Source of the DNA: Amycolatopsis rubida
GTDB taxonomy: Bacteria; Actinomycetota; Actinomycetes; Mycobacteriales; Pseudonocardiaceae
DNA: 64,000 nt
Assembly (NCBI RefSeq): GCF_900115345.1
Contig: NZ_FOWC01000012.1
Span: 174,050 to 238,049 of the forward strand
Direction of reading: 5' to 3'
The notes beneath the pieces are model-generated. The model searched no databases and was not told the origin of the DNA. It worked only from the letters and a program-made list of their open reading frames with translations. Made by a program: the position numbers and the translations under genes. Shown piece by piece: positions 42,701 through 51,659 of this stretch (positions are counted from its first letter, which is position 1; each line of letters starts with the position of its first letter).

Positions 42701-43078
42701 TCAGTGGAAGCTGTCGCCGCAGGCGCAGGAACCCGTGGCGTTCGGGTTGTCGATCGTGAAGCCCTGCTTCTCGATGGTGTCGACGAAGTCGATCACGGCC
42801 TCGGACACGTACGGCGCGCTCATCCGGTCCACGGCGACCTGGAGGCCGTCGAAGTCGCGGAACAGGTCGCCGTCGAGCGTGCGCTCGTCGAAGAACAGCT
42901 GGTAGCGCAAGCCCGCGCAGCCGCCGGGCTGCACGGCGATGCGCAGGTGCATGTCGTCGCGGCCCTCCTGTTCGAGCAGCGCCTTCGCCTTGGCGGCCGC
43001 GGCGTCGGTCAACGTCACGCCGTGGGTCTCCTCGGCGGTCTCGGCCGCAGCCGCACCGGTCTGCTCAGCGGTCGTCAT
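42701..43078 (-). CDS. erpA: iron-sulfur cluster insertion protein, HesB/IscA (ErpA) family
   Basis: A 125-residue A-type carrier with the three conserved cysteines in QPGGCAGLRY and ATGSCACGDSF. The N-terminal 15 residues are an Ala/Glu/Thr-rich extension. It delivers Fe-S clusters to apoproteins; possible local clients are LipA and NadA, but this is not shown. It starts at ATG 43078 after GGGAG. It corresponds in position to Rv2204c. Confidence 0.93.
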   Translation of the reverse strand: MTTAEQTGAAAAETAEETHGVTLTDAAAAKAKALLEQEGRDDMHLRIAVQPGGCAGLRYQLFFDERTLDGDLFRDFDGLQVAVDRMSAPYVSEAVIDFVDTIEKQGFTIDNPNATGSCACGDSFH

Positions 43079-43210
43079 GGCACTCCCTCTTTGGTCGAAC
43101 TCGCTGCGGGTACATCTCGTGTCCTAGGCACAACACGGGACTCGCCCGATCTGTTCCCCTCCATCGTCGCATATGGAACGACCTGGTGAACAACGTCGTG
43201 ACGGCTGCAA

Positions 43211-43216
43211 TACCCT
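43211..43216 (+). promoter_or_regulatory. -10 box for leaderless DUF3043 transcript
   Basis: TACCCT lies 6 nt before GTG 43223. No ribosome site fits between them. Confidence 0.5.
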
Positions 43217-43222
43217 GGTGAG

Positions 43223-43882
43223 GTGAGGTTCCTGCGCCGAAGCACCACTGACCCCGCCGCCGACGACTCCGCGGCCGAGACCGCCGTTGTCGATTCCCAG
43301 GCCACGAGCAAGTCGTACACGCCGGGAAAGGGCAAGGCGACGCCCAAGCGGCGCGAGGCCGAAGGACGCAGGCGCGGGCCGGTCGCGGCGCCGCCCACCT
43401 CCATGCGCGAGGCGATGAAGCGCAACAAAGAGCTGCGCAAGGCCAATCCGGTCAGCAAGGAAGACCGCAAGGAGGCCGCCCGCGTCCGCCGCGAGCGGAT
43501 GATGTCCGGCGACGACAAGTACCTGCCGCCGCGCGACAAGGGCCCGGTCAAGGCGTACGTGCGCGACCTGGTCGACTCCCGGCGCAACATCCTCGGCCTG
43601 TTCATGCCGCTGGCGATCCTGGTGTTCCTCGCGCTGCTGGTGCCCGCGCCGGCGGTGCAGCAGTACATCACCCTGGTCTGCATGGCGATGCTGCTGGTCA
43701 TGGCCATCGAGGGCTTCGTGAACGGCCGCAAGATCTCGAAGCTGGTCCGCGAACGCTTCCCGAAGGAGCCGTCGACGGCGACCCGCGGCGTCGGCTGGTA
43801 CGCCTTCGTCCGGGCGAGCCAGATCCGCAAGCTGCGGGTCCCGAAGCCGCGGTTGAAGGCAGGCGACCCGATCCCGAACTGA
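43223..43882 (+). CDS. DUF3043 membrane protein
   Basis: A 219-residue protein with a basic, disordered N-terminus (residues 1-110, many Lys/Arg) and two adjacent membrane helices (GLFMPLAILVFLALLVPAPA and YITLVCMAMLLVMAIEGFV) followed by a basic tail. It is the DUF3043 family member found at this position in many actinobacteria (Rv2206). Its function is not known. The start is leaderless. Confidence 0.88.
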   Translation: MRFLRRSTTDPAADDSAAETAVVDSQATSKSYTPGKGKATPKRREAEGRRRGPVAAPPTSMREAMKRNKELRKANPVSKEDRKEAARVRRERMMSGDDKYLPPRDKGPVKAYVRDLVDSRRNILGLFMPLAILVFLALLVPAPAVQQYITLVCMAMLLVMAIEGFVNGRKISKLVRERFPKEPSTATRGVGWYAFVRASQIRKLRVPKPRLKAGDPIPN

Positions 43883-43936
43883 GCCGTGCGGCACACAGGT
43901 CGTTAGCCACGCGAACGAAACGTTTACGCTGTCGGC

Positions 43937-44926
43937 ATGGAGTTTCGACGTCTCGGCCGCAGCGGCCTCAACATCAGTGAGATCTCCTACGGCAACTGGC
44001 TGACCCACGGGTCCCAGGTCGAGGAGGACCAGGCACAAGCCTGCATCAAGGCGGCACTCGACGCGGGCATCACGACCTTCGACACGGCTGACGTCTACGC
44101 CAACACCGCCGCGGAGTCGGTGCTCGGGCGCGGGCTCAAGGGGCAGCGCCGGGAGAGCCTGGAGATCTTCACCAAGGTCTTCTGGCCGACCGGTCCGAAG
44201 GGCCCCAACGACAAGGGTCTCTCCCGCAAGCACATCATCGAGTCGGCCAACGCGTCGCTCAAGCGGCTCGGCACCGACTATGTCGACCTCTACCAGGCGC
44301 ACCGGTTCGACCGCACGGTGCCGCTGGAAGAGACGATGCAGGCGTTCGCCGACCTGGTCCGCCAGGGCAAGGCGCTCTACATCGGCGTCTCGGAGTGGAA
44401 CGCGGAGCAGATCTCCCGCGGCGCGGCGCTCGCCCGCGAGCTGAAGATCCCGTTCGTGTCGAACCAGCCGCAGTACTCGATGCTGTGGCGCGTCATCGAA
44501 TCGCAGGTCGTGCCCGCTTCCGAGCGCGAGGGCCTGAGCCAGATCGTCTGGTCGCCGGTGGCGCAGGGCGTGCTGACCGGCAAGTACAAGGTGGGCCAGC
44601 CGCTGCCCGCCGGTTCGCGCGCGACCGACGAGAACGGCGGCGCGAACATGGTGAAGCGTTTCCTCGACGAGAAGACCCTCGCCGCGGTCGCGAAACTGGA
44701 GCCGCTGGCGGCCGAAGCCGGGCTGTCGATGGCGCAGCTGGCCGTCGCGTGGGTGCTGCAGAACCCGAACGTCGCGTCGGCGATCATCGGGGCCTCGCGG
44801 CCGGAGCAGGTCTACGACAACGTCAAGGCGGCGGGCGTCAAGCTGGAGCCGGAGCTGCTCACGGCGATCGACGAGGCGCTGGGCGACGTCGTGGTCGCCG
44901 ACCCGGCGCTCACCGTTTCCCCCTGA
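43937..44926 (+). CDS. aldo/keto reductase (Kv-beta/YghZ-like)
   Basis: A 329-residue NADPH-dependent AKR. The catalytic tetrad is visible: Asp and Tyr in TFDTADVYAN, Lys in IFTKVFWPTG, His in YQAHRFD. SEWNAEQI and SIVWSPVAQG-type segments (QIVWSPVAQGVLTGKY) are typical of the voltage-gated-channel beta subgroup. The ATG is 6 nt after TACGCT (43925-43930), a leaderless start. The substrate is unknown, and it may detoxify aldehydes. Confidence 0.92.
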   Translation: MEFRRLGRSGLNISEISYGNWLTHGSQVEEDQAQACIKAALDAGITTFDTADVYANTAAESVLGRGLKGQRRESLEIFTKVFWPTGPKGPNDKGLSRKHIIESANASLKRLGTDYVDLYQAHRFDRTVPLEETMQAFADLVRQGKALYIGVSEWNAEQISRGAALARELKIPFVSNQPQYSMLWRVIESQVVPASEREGLSQIVWSPVAQGVLTGKYKVGQPLPAGSRATDENGGANMVKRFLDEKTLAAVAKLEPLAAEAGLSMAQLAVAWVLQNPNVASAIIGASRPEQVYDNVKAAGVKLEPELLTAIDEALGDVVVADPALTVSP

Positions 44927-44975
44927 TCACCGCGGCCGGGTTCGCCCCGGCGAAAGTCCGTGAGCACTGCGGCGG

Positions 44976-45677
44976 CTACGAAGAAGGCCGCAGCAGAAAC
45001 CGCTCCGCCACCGCGAGGTCGTGCGGATAGGTGATCTTCACGTTCTCCGCGCTGCCGGGCACCCACCGCACCGGCAGCGCGGAGAACCGCTCCATGCACG
45101 AAGCCGTGTCGGTGCCCAGAAACCCTTCCGCGGCGGCCTGCTCGTAGGCCGCGAGCAGCGGTCGCGCCCGGAAGCCCTGCGGGGTCTGCACCCGGATCGC
45201 GCCCGGCAGCGGCCCGGCCACCGTGTCCGGCCCGGCCATCGCGACCACGTCGTCCGCGGCCAGGCCCGGCACCGCTCCCCCGTCTTCCCTGGTCCGTTCC
45301 AGCACCGCGGAGATCAGCTCCGGCGTCACCAACGGCCGGGCCCCGTCGTGCAGCAGCACGGAATCCACTGTCCCGTCAGCGATCCGCGGCGCGAGATGGC
45401 GCAGCGCGTTCAGCTCGGAGGCTTGCCGCGCCGGGCCGCCGGGCACGATCTCCACCGGGACGGACAGTTCGGCGAGCACTTCCTCGGCCAGCGGCGCGTC
45501 CTCAGGCCGGATCACCAGCACCAGCACGCCGATCCCGCGCGCGGCGGCGAACGCGTCCAGCGACCACGCCACCACCCGCCTGCCCGCGACCGGCAGGTAA
45601 ACCTTGTTCAGCGCGGCCCCGACCCGGGTCCCCGCACCACTGGCCAGCACGACCCCGGCCGCCGTCGATTCCCGCAC
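44976..45677 (-). CDS. ispD: 2-C-methyl-D-erythritol 4-phosphate cytidylyltransferase (IspD family)
   Basis: A 233-residue CTP-dependent nucleotidyltransferase. The CTP loop is VVLASGAGTRVG followed by the catalytic Lys (NKVYLPVAGR), then VLLHDGARPLVT and TPQGFR. These match IspD/TarI. Normally IspD pairs with IspF in the methylerythritol pathway; no ispF is here, so a polyol-phosphate cytidylyltransferase remains possible. GTG 45677 is 8 nt after TAGGGT (45691-45686), consistent with a leaderless start. It is divergent from cobT. Confidence 0.85.
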   Translation of the reverse strand: MRESTAAGVVLASGAGTRVGAALNKVYLPVAGRRVVAWSLDAFAAARGIGVLVLVIRPEDAPLAEEVLAELSVPVEIVPGGPARQASELNALRHLAPRIADGTVDSVLLHDGARPLVTPELISAVLERTREDGGAVPGLAADDVVAMAGPDTVAGPLPGAIRVQTPQGFRARPLLAAYEQAAAEGFLGTDTASCMERFSALPVRWVPGSAENVKITYPHDLAVAERFLLRPSS

Positions 45678-45756
45678 GCCGACCGACCCTAAGGGCCCTG
45701 CCCTCGCGGCGGTAGGTTGGGCGCCGGGACGCCCAGCGGCGAAAGGAAACCTGGCT

Positions 45757-46827
45757 GTGGACACCGGGGAAACGGGCATCGAGTTCGGCGAGATCGAACC
45801 GCCGAGCGACCAGGCCCGGTCGGGCGCGATCGCGCTGCACGACAAGCTCGTCAAACCGGCCGGCTCGCTCGGCAGGCTGGAAGAGCTGGGCGTCTGGATC
45901 GCCTCGTGCCAGGGCCAGGCGCCGCCGCGGCCGTTCACCCGCCCGCGCGTCGTCGTGTTCGCCGGCGATCACGGCATCGCGAAGAAGGGCGTCTCGGCGT
46001 ATCCGCGGGAGGTCACGTCGCAGCTCGTCGGCACCATGCTGACCGGCGGCGCGGCGATCAACGTGCTCGCCGCGGCGGCGGGCGCGGGCGTGCGCGTGGT
46101 CGACATGGCCGTGGACACCGAGGAATCCGCGATGCGGTCGATCGGCGAGTTCAAGGTGCGCCGCGGTTCCGGCTCGATCGACGTCGAGGACGCGCTCACC
46201 GACGCCGAGGTGCGCGCCGCGGTGGACGCCGGCCGGAAGATCGCCGACGCGGAGGTCGACGGCGGCGCGGACCTGCTGATCGCCGGCGACCTGGGGATCG
46301 GCAACAGCACCCCGGCATCGGTGCTGGTCGCGGCGCTGACCGGCAGCGAACCGGTCGCCGTGGTCGGCCGGGGTTCGGGCATCGACGACAACACCTGGAT
46401 GCGCAAGGCCGCCGCGGTCCGCGACGCGCTGCGCCGGGCCCGCGCGGTGCTGGCCGACCCGCTCGCGCTGCTGCGGACGTCCTCGGGGGCCGATATCGCC
46501 GCGATGACGGGCTTTCTCGCGCAGGCGGCGGTTCGCCGCACGCCGGTGGTGCTCGACGGGCTCGTGGTCTGCTCCGCCGCGCTCGTCGCCGAAGAACTCG
46601 CACCCGGCGCGCGCCGCTGGTGGATGTCCGGGCAGCTGACCGGCGAACCCGCGCACGCGCTCGCGTTGGAGCACCTCGACCTCGGCGCGCTGCTCGACCT
46701 CGACGTCCGGCTCGGCGAAGGCACCGGCGCGGTCACCGCGCTGCCGCTGCTGATGATGGCCGCCCGCGTGCTCGCCGAAATGACCACCCACGAGCAGTCC
46801 GGCGTCTCCGGCCCGCTGTCGTCCTGA
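45757..46827 (+). CDS. cobT: nicotinate-nucleotide--dimethylbenzimidazole phosphoribosyltransferase
   Basis: A 356-residue enzyme activating the lower ligand of cobalamin. LHDKLVKPAGSLGRLEELG, VVVFAGDHGIAKKGVSAYP, AGDLGIGNST and the catalytic Glu in RLGEGTGAVTALPL are diagnostic. GTG 45757 follows GAAAGGAAA. No cobS or cobU is adjacent in this window. Position between ispD and ilvE is similar to the mycobacterial cobT locus. Confidence 0.95.
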   Translation: MDTGETGIEFGEIEPPSDQARSGAIALHDKLVKPAGSLGRLEELGVWIASCQGQAPPRPFTRPRVVVFAGDHGIAKKGVSAYPREVTSQLVGTMLTGGAAINVLAAAAGAGVRVVDMAVDTEESAMRSIGEFKVRRGSGSIDVEDALTDAEVRAAVDAGRKIADAEVDGGADLLIAGDLGIGNSTPASVLVAALTGSEPVAVVGRGSGIDDNTWMRKAAAVRDALRRARAVLADPLALLRTSSGADIAAMTGFLAQAAVRRTPVVLDGLVVCSAALVAEELAPGARRWWMSGQLTGEPAHALALEHLDLGALLDLDVRLGEGTGAVTALPLLMMAARVLAEMTTHEQSGVSGPLSS

Positions 46828-46830
46828 AAG

Positions 46831-46882
46831 CCGTGCGGGGAACCCTGCGGGAAGCAGAGTCCTTCAGGGTTCCCCGCACGGA
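46831..46882. repeat. convergent-gap palindromic repeat, copy R4
   Basis: CCGTGCGGGGAACCCTG and CAGGGTTCCCCGCACGG are perfect 17-nt arms. Both arms differ from R2 at the same paired position (A/T to C/G), a compensatory change. It lies between convergent cobT and ilvE. Confidence 0.85.
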
Positions 46883-46893
46883 CAGCTAGCGCG

Positions 46894-47997
46894 TCAGGTG
46901 AGCGGGGTCATCCAGCCGGACGGGGCCGGGCGGGTGCCTTCCTGGATGCCGACGAGCTGCTCGCGCAGGGCCATGGTGACCGGGCCCGGCTGCCCGCCGG
47001 AGATCGAGAACTCGCCGCCGCCGTGCTTCACGTGGCCGACCGGCGTGATGACCGCCGCCGTGCCGCACGCGAACACCTCGGTCAGCTCGCCCGAGGCGGC
47101 CGCCTTCTCCCATTCGTCGGTGGAGATCCGGCGCTCCTCGACCTTGTGCCCGGCGTCCTTCGCCAGCTGCAGCAACGACTTGCGGGTGACGCCCGGCAGC
47201 AGCGAACCGGTCAGCTCCGGGGTGACCACGCGGACGTCGTCGCCCGAGCCGAAGACGAAGAACAGGTTCATCCCGCCCATTTCCTCGACCCAGCGGCGCT
47301 CGACCGCGTCCAGCCACACCACCTGGTCGCAGCCCTTCTCGACGGCCTGCGCCTGCGCCACGAAGGACGCCGCGTAGTTGCCCGCGCACTTCGCCGCGCC
47401 AGTGCCGCCCGGGGCCGCGCGCACGTACTCAGTGGACAGCCACACGCTGACCGGCTTCACGCCGCCGCTGAAGTACGAGCCGGCCGGCGAGGCGATCACC
47501 GCGAAGACATACTCGTCGGCCGGGCTGTTCACGCCCAGACCGGCCGAGGTGGAGATCATGAACGGGCGCAGGTACAGGGAATCGCCCTCGCGGGTCGGCA
47601 CCCAGCGCTCGTCGACGGCGATCAGCTCGCGCAGCGAGTCGACGAAGGTCTCCACCGGCAGCTGCGGCATCGCGAGCCGCTCGGCGGATTCGCGGAACCG
47701 CTGCGCGTTGGCCTCCGGCCGGAACGCGGCGATCGTGCCGTCCGGCTGGCGGTAGGCCTTGAGGCCCTCGAAGATCGCCTGCCCGTAGTGCAGCACGGAC
47801 GTGGCCGGGTCGAGGGAGAACGGTTCGTACGGCCCGACCTTGGCGTCGTGCCAGCCCTTCTCGGTGCTGTAGCGCACGGTGACCATGTGGTCGGTGAAAT
47901 GCGTGCCGAACCCCGGCTTGGCAAGTACCTCGGCGACGCGTTCAGGACTCGCGGGGCTCGGGTTCGGAACGTGGGTGAACTGCGTCGCTGTGGTCAT
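46894..47997 (-). CDS. ilvE: branched-chain amino acid aminotransferase
   Basis: A 367-residue class IV PLP aminotransferase for Leu, Ile and Val. The Schiff-base Lys is in GGTGAAKCAGNYAAS, preceded by LHYGQAIFEGLKAYR, RFRESAERLAMPQ, and followed by GTAAVITPVG. ATG 47997 is chosen by family length; open sequence upstream is not family-like. It is convergent with cobT across the R4 repeat. Confidence 0.95.
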   Translation of the reverse strand: MTTATQFTHVPNPSPASPERVAEVLAKPGFGTHFTDHMVTVRYSTEKGWHDAKVGPYEPFSLDPATSVLHYGQAIFEGLKAYRQPDGTIAAFRPEANAQRFRESAERLAMPQLPVETFVDSLRELIAVDERWVPTREGDSLYLRPFMISTSAGLGVNSPADEYVFAVIASPAGSYFSGGVKPVSVWLSTEYVRAAPGGTGAAKCAGNYAASFVAQAQAVEKGCDQVVWLDAVERRWVEEMGGMNLFFVFGSGDDVRVVTPELTGSLLPGVTRKSLLQLAKDAGHKVEERRISTDEWEKAAASGELTEVFACGTAAVITPVGHVKHGGGEFSISGGQPGPVTMALREQLVGIQEGTRPAPSGWMTPLT

Positions 47998-48102
47998 GCG
48001 TAGACGATAGCGCTTGGTCGGAAGCACGTTAGTCGGAAGTCCTGTGGTCTTACTCGCCGCGCTGTCCCGCGCTCGCGGCGTCACCCCACTACGATGGACG
48101 GC

Positions 48103-48396
48103 GTGAGCACTCAACCAGCACGCCAAGCCGGGCCCGGGGCCGGGCCCGATGTCAAGACCTTCGGCGCCGCGGCCCTGCTGACCTTCGGCGCGGGACTGCT
48201 CGGGATGGTCGGCTGGGGCCTGCTTTCGAGCGGGTTCGGCTTCTTCCTCGGCCTCGTCGTCGCCGGATTCGGCATCTACTGGTGGAAGAACCTGCACGGC
48301 AAGGTGATCACCAGGAACCTGCCGACCAAATCCGTGGTGATCCTGCTCGTCGTCAACATCGTGCTGTTCGGGGTGCTGGTCCTGCTGGCCCAGTAA
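48103..48396 (+). CDS. small membrane protein of unknown function
   Basis: 97 residues with three hydrophobic segments (AALLTFGAGLLGMVGWGLL, FFLGLVVAGFGIYWWK, VVILLVVNIVLFGVLVLL). TACGAT (48090-48095) lies 7 nt before GTG 48103, so the start is likely leaderless there, not at ATG 48094. No family is recognised; a cytochrome- or transporter-associated small protein is possible. Confidence 0.7.
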   Translation: MSTQPARQAGPGAGPDVKTFGAAALLTFGAGLLGMVGWGLLSSGFGFFLGLVVAGFGIYWWKNLHGKVITRNLPTKSVVILLVVNIVLFGVLVLLAQ

Positions 48397-48496
48397 GGTT
48401 TTCGCGGTAGCGGCCGCGCGGCTCCTCCCGTTCTCGCTGACACTGGCCGGACCGCGAACCCGCCGTGCACCGCGCCGCTGCGAAACCCGCAGTGAG

Positions 48497-49123
48497 TCAG
48501 CACAGCCCGGTGGGCAGCGCCGGAGCGGGCCAGTCCGGGTCCGGGCGGAAATCGGTGTGCGTGCCGTCGAACGGGTACGCGCCCCGCTCGGCCAGCCCGG
48601 CGAGCCGTTCGCCCTCCGCGCGCAGCTTGCCGAGTTCAGCGGTGGTCAACCGGCCTGCCTCGACGGCCGCCTCCGCTTCGTCCTCGTCCTTCCACTTCCA
48701 GCCCGCGCCCGGCGTCACGACCAGGTCGAGGATGCCGTCGATCCGGTCCGGGCCGGTTCCGGTGCGCCCGCGCGGCACTTCGAGGTTCACGTACCAGTCG
48801 CGGAACCGGCCGTCCGCCTCGAAAAACCACCACACCGACGACCACGCCCGGTCGGGGATCAGCCGCAGCGTCGAGGTGCCGTGCCAGACCTCCGGCACGC
48901 GTACGCGCGGCTCGCGAAACCGTTGTTCCAGCGGCGCTTCCCGCAGAGACCGGCCGTCCGCGAGCCTGCTGCCGACGATCGGCGTGCCGAGCGGGAGCCA
49001 GCCGAGCAGCGTCTCGCCGTCGTCGGAAATCACACGCAGCGGATGATGCTGGCCGATGCTGCCGTCCGGGCGGACGAAACGTTCGACGACTGTCTGTCCC
49101 GGCGCCCAGCGGTGCTCAGTCAT
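48497..49123 (-). CDS. DUF402 family protein
   Basis: A 208-residue protein with the DUF402/FomD-like core (ISDDGETLLGWLPLGTPIVG, WWFFEADGRFRDWYVNLEVP, GILDLVVTPG, WKWKDEDEAEAAVEAG). Acidic residues in that core bind metal in related FomD nucleotide hydrolases. Its start overlaps the stop of the upstream membrane gene by 8 nt, suggesting coupling. The substrate is unknown. Confidence 0.85.
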   Translation of the reverse strand: MTEHRWAPGQTVVERFVRPDGSIGQHHPLRVISDDGETLLGWLPLGTPIVGSRLADGRSLREAPLEQRFREPRVRVPEVWHGTSTLRLIPDRAWSSVWWFFEADGRFRDWYVNLEVPRGRTGTGPDRIDGILDLVVTPGAGWKWKDEDEAEAAVEAGRLTTAELGKLRAEGERLAGLAERGAYPFDGTHTDFRPDPDWPAPALPTGLC

Positions 49124-49973
49124 GGACGCCACGGTAGCGGCGGATCCGTACCCGCAGCAGCAGTTCCGCGACGGCGCCGAGCCCCGCCGCGAGCAGCGCC
49201 GCCGACAGCGGAACGAACGCCGCGGCGGCCGCTGCCAGCAGTGCGGCCACCGCGACCGGAGCCCCGCCGGACGGCGCGAACCGCTGTCGCGCACCGACGA
49301 AAGTCGTGAATACGGCGGGAAGAGTCGCCAGCACTGCGATCACCGTGAGCAACGGCTGGAGCTGCCCGGCGTCCGCGGCGGACAGCAGATCCCGCATCGC
49401 GGTCCCGGACAATCCGAGCCGGACCGGACCCAGCTGCAGCAGCGTCACCGCTGTGACCGCCACCGCGACGAGGCTCAGAACCAACGCGCGTCCGGTGCCG
49501 CGCTCCCCCGGTTCCGGAAGGAGGAACGGCAGCAGGAACAGCGCCGCGACGACGATCCCGGCCGCGGGCGGTGTCCCGATTCCGCCCGTTTGCGACACCG
49601 GAGCGACCGCCAGGCACATCGCCACGAGCACCGCCGCGGCGGCCAGCAGCACGCCCAGCACCCAGGTGACCAGCAGATCCGGCAGCCGCAGCCCGGCGAA
49701 ATCCGCCGCCGCGACGAACACCACGAGCGCAGCGGCGGCATACCCGGGCTGCGCCGGGAAGACGTACGCGCCGAACGCCTGCGCGAGCACGACGATCTGG
49801 GCCAGCCGGGATAATCCGCCGGCGATCCGGCCGGCCGGATCGCCGCCGAGCGCGGGCAGCCGGGAGCCGCAGGCCGCGGCCAGCGCGGCGAGCACAACCC
49901 CGGCGAGAACCCAGTATCCGGCCCCGGCGGCGCCGGCCGCCAGCGTCACCAGGAGTGCTCCCGCGAGCCGCAC
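49116..49973 (-). CDS. polytopic membrane protein of unknown function
   Basis: A 285-residue protein with about ten hydrophobic segments, rich in Ala, Leu and Val, and short polar loops containing Asp and Arg. I do not recognise a transporter family. It is cotranscribed with the DUF402 gene and divergent from pepA. The position resembles the membrane protein near cobS/ilvE in mycobacteria, but this is weak. Confidence 0.7.
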   Translation of the reverse strand: MRLAGALLVTLAAGAAGAGYWVLAGVVLAALAAACGSRLPALGGDPAGRIAGGLSRLAQIVVLAQAFGAYVFPAQPGYAAAALVVFVAAADFAGLRLPDLLVTWVLGVLLAAAAVLVAMCLAVAPVSQTGGIGTPPAAGIVVAALFLLPFLLPEPGERGTGRALVLSLVAVAVTAVTLLQLGPVRLGLSGTAMRDLLSAADAGQLQPLLTVIAVLATLPAVFTTFVGARQRFAPSGGAPVAVAALLAAAAAAFVPLSAALLAAGLGAVAELLLRVRIRRYRGVHD

Positions 49974-50075
49974 CGCGATCCCCCTTCCCCCGTCCGGATG
50001 GCTTTGTCATTAGCATGGCTCACGATCGACCGGGCAGATCGCCCGGCGCCACCGCGACGTCGCGAGGAGTCAGAA

Positions 50076-51578
50076 GTGACCGTGCCGAAGCTTGCCCTCT
50101 CCGAGAACACGGGTGCGGCATTGGGCAAGACCCGCGCCGACGTCGTCGTGATCGGCACTCTCCAGGGCGCGGACGGCCTCGAGCTCGCCGCGGGCGCGGA
50201 GGTCGCCGACGCGGCGTTCGACGGCAAGCTCGCCGAGGTGCTCGGCACGCTCGGCGCGACCGGCAAGGCCGAGGAAATCGTGAAGCTGCCGACGCTGGGC
50301 AAGCTGCCCGCGGGCGTCGTGCTGGCGGTCGGCCTCGGCACATCGAAGGACGGCGAAATCACCGCCGAGCAGGTGCGCCGCGCGGCCGGAGCCGCGGCCC
50401 GCGCGCTGAACGGCACCGAGCGGGCGTTCGTCACGCTGTCGGCGCTCGACCTGCACGCCGCCACCGAAGGCATCGCGCTGGGCGCGTACGTCTTCACCGA
50501 GTACCGCTCGGAGAAGGGCGAGGGCCCGCTGGCGAAGGCCGACCTGGTCAGCCCGGCCGAGGGCACCGCGCGCGAGCACAAGGCCACGCTGAAGGCGGCC
50601 GGGTTCATCGCCGAATCGGTGATCATCGCCCGCGACCTGATCAACACCCCGCCGAACGACCTGTTCCCGGCGTCCTTCGCCGACCGCGCGAAGAAGCTCG
50701 CCGACGCGAACGGCCTCGAGTTCGAGGTGCTCGACGAGAAGGTCCTCAAGCGCAAGGGCTTCGGCGGCATCCTCGGCGTCGGCGGCGGTTCGTCGCGGCC
50801 GCCGCGCCTGCTGCGGGTCAGCTGGAAGCCGGCGAAGGCGCGCAAGAAGGTCGCGCTGGTCGGCAAGGGCATCACCTTCGACTCGGGCGGCATCTCGCTC
50901 AAGCCGGCCGCGAACATGGACCACATGACCTCCGACATGTCGGGCGCGGCCGCCGTGCTCGCGTCGGTCGTGCTGGCCGCGAAGCTGAAGTACCCGCTCG
51001 AGGTCACCGCGCACATCCCGCTGGCGGAGAACCTGCCCTCGGCCACCTCCTACCGGCCCGGCGACGTGCTGACCATGTACGGCGGCAAGACCGTCGAGGT
51101 GCTCAACACCGACGCCGAAGGACGGCTCGTGCTGGCCGACGCGATCGTGCGCGCGGCCGAGGAGAACCCGGACTACCTGATCGAGACCGCCACGCTGACC
51201 GGCGCGCAGGTGGTCGCGCTGGGCAACCGGATCTCCGGCGTGATGGGCTCGGACGAGTTCCGCGACCGCGTCGCCGGCATCATGCAGGCCACCGGCGAGG
51301 GCGGCTGGGCCATGCCGCTTCCCGGCGAACTGCGCGCCGACCTGGACTCGCGCCTGGCCGACATCGCGAACGTCACCGGCCAGCGCTGGGCGGGCATGCT
51401 GGTGGCGGGCGTGTTCCTGCGCGAGTTCGTGCCGGCGGACCTGCCGTGGGCGCACCTGGACGTCGCGGGCCCGGCCTTCAACTCCGGCGGCCCGTGGGGC
51501 TACACCGGCAAGGGCGGCACCGGCATCCCGGTCCGCACCATCGCCGCGGTGCTGGCGGACATCGCCGACCAGGGCTGA
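50076..51578 (+). CDS. pepA: leucyl aminopeptidase (M17)
   Basis: A 500-residue M17 aminopeptidase with an N-terminal macro-like domain and a C-terminal di-metal catalytic domain. VGKGITFDSGGISLKP carries the metal-binding and Lys residues, MTSDMSGAAAVL follows, and NTDAEGRLVLADA is the family signature with the metal ligands and Arg. GTG 50076 follows CGAGGAG. It cleaves N-terminal amino acids from cytoplasmic peptides. Terminator hairpin follows. Confidence 0.96.
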   Translation: MTVPKLALSENTGAALGKTRADVVVIGTLQGADGLELAAGAEVADAAFDGKLAEVLGTLGATGKAEEIVKLPTLGKLPAGVVLAVGLGTSKDGEITAEQVRRAAGAAARALNGTERAFVTLSALDLHAATEGIALGAYVFTEYRSEKGEGPLAKADLVSPAEGTAREHKATLKAAGFIAESVIIARDLINTPPNDLFPASFADRAKKLADANGLEFEVLDEKVLKRKGFGGILGVGGGSSRPPRLLRVSWKPAKARKKVALVGKGITFDSGGISLKPAANMDHMTSDMSGAAAVLASVVLAAKLKYPLEVTAHIPLAENLPSATSYRPGDVLTMYGGKTVEVLNTDAEGRLVLADAIVRAAEENPDYLIETATLTGAQVVALGNRISGVMGSDEFRDRVAGIMQATGEGGWAMPLPGELRADLDSRLADIANVTGQRWAGMLVAGVFLREFVPADLPWAHLDVAGPAFNSGGPWGYTGKGGTGIPVRTIAAVLADIADQG

Positions 51579-51589
51579 TTCCCGCGTTC

Positions 51590-51628
51590 GACGGAGGCCC
51601 CGCACCACGCCGGCGCGGGGCCTCCGTC
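51590..51628. terminator. hairpin terminator after pepA
   Basis: GACGGAGGCCCCGC pairs with GCGGGGCCTCCGTC around a short GC-rich loop, starting 12 nt after the pepA stop. Confidence 0.75.
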
Positions 51629-51659
51629 GGGTCCGCGGCCGTGTGGCACGCTCGCGAAC

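Noticed and set aside
44927..44975. Seventh member of the convergent-gap palindrome family between the aldo/keto reductase and ispD
   Set aside because: Only GTCCGTGAGCACTGCGG resembles a family left end; no right arm is present in the 49-nt gap.
45757..46827. Cobalamin riboswitch upstream of cobT
   Set aside because: The 79-bp gap to ispD is too short and contains a simple promoter and ribosome site.
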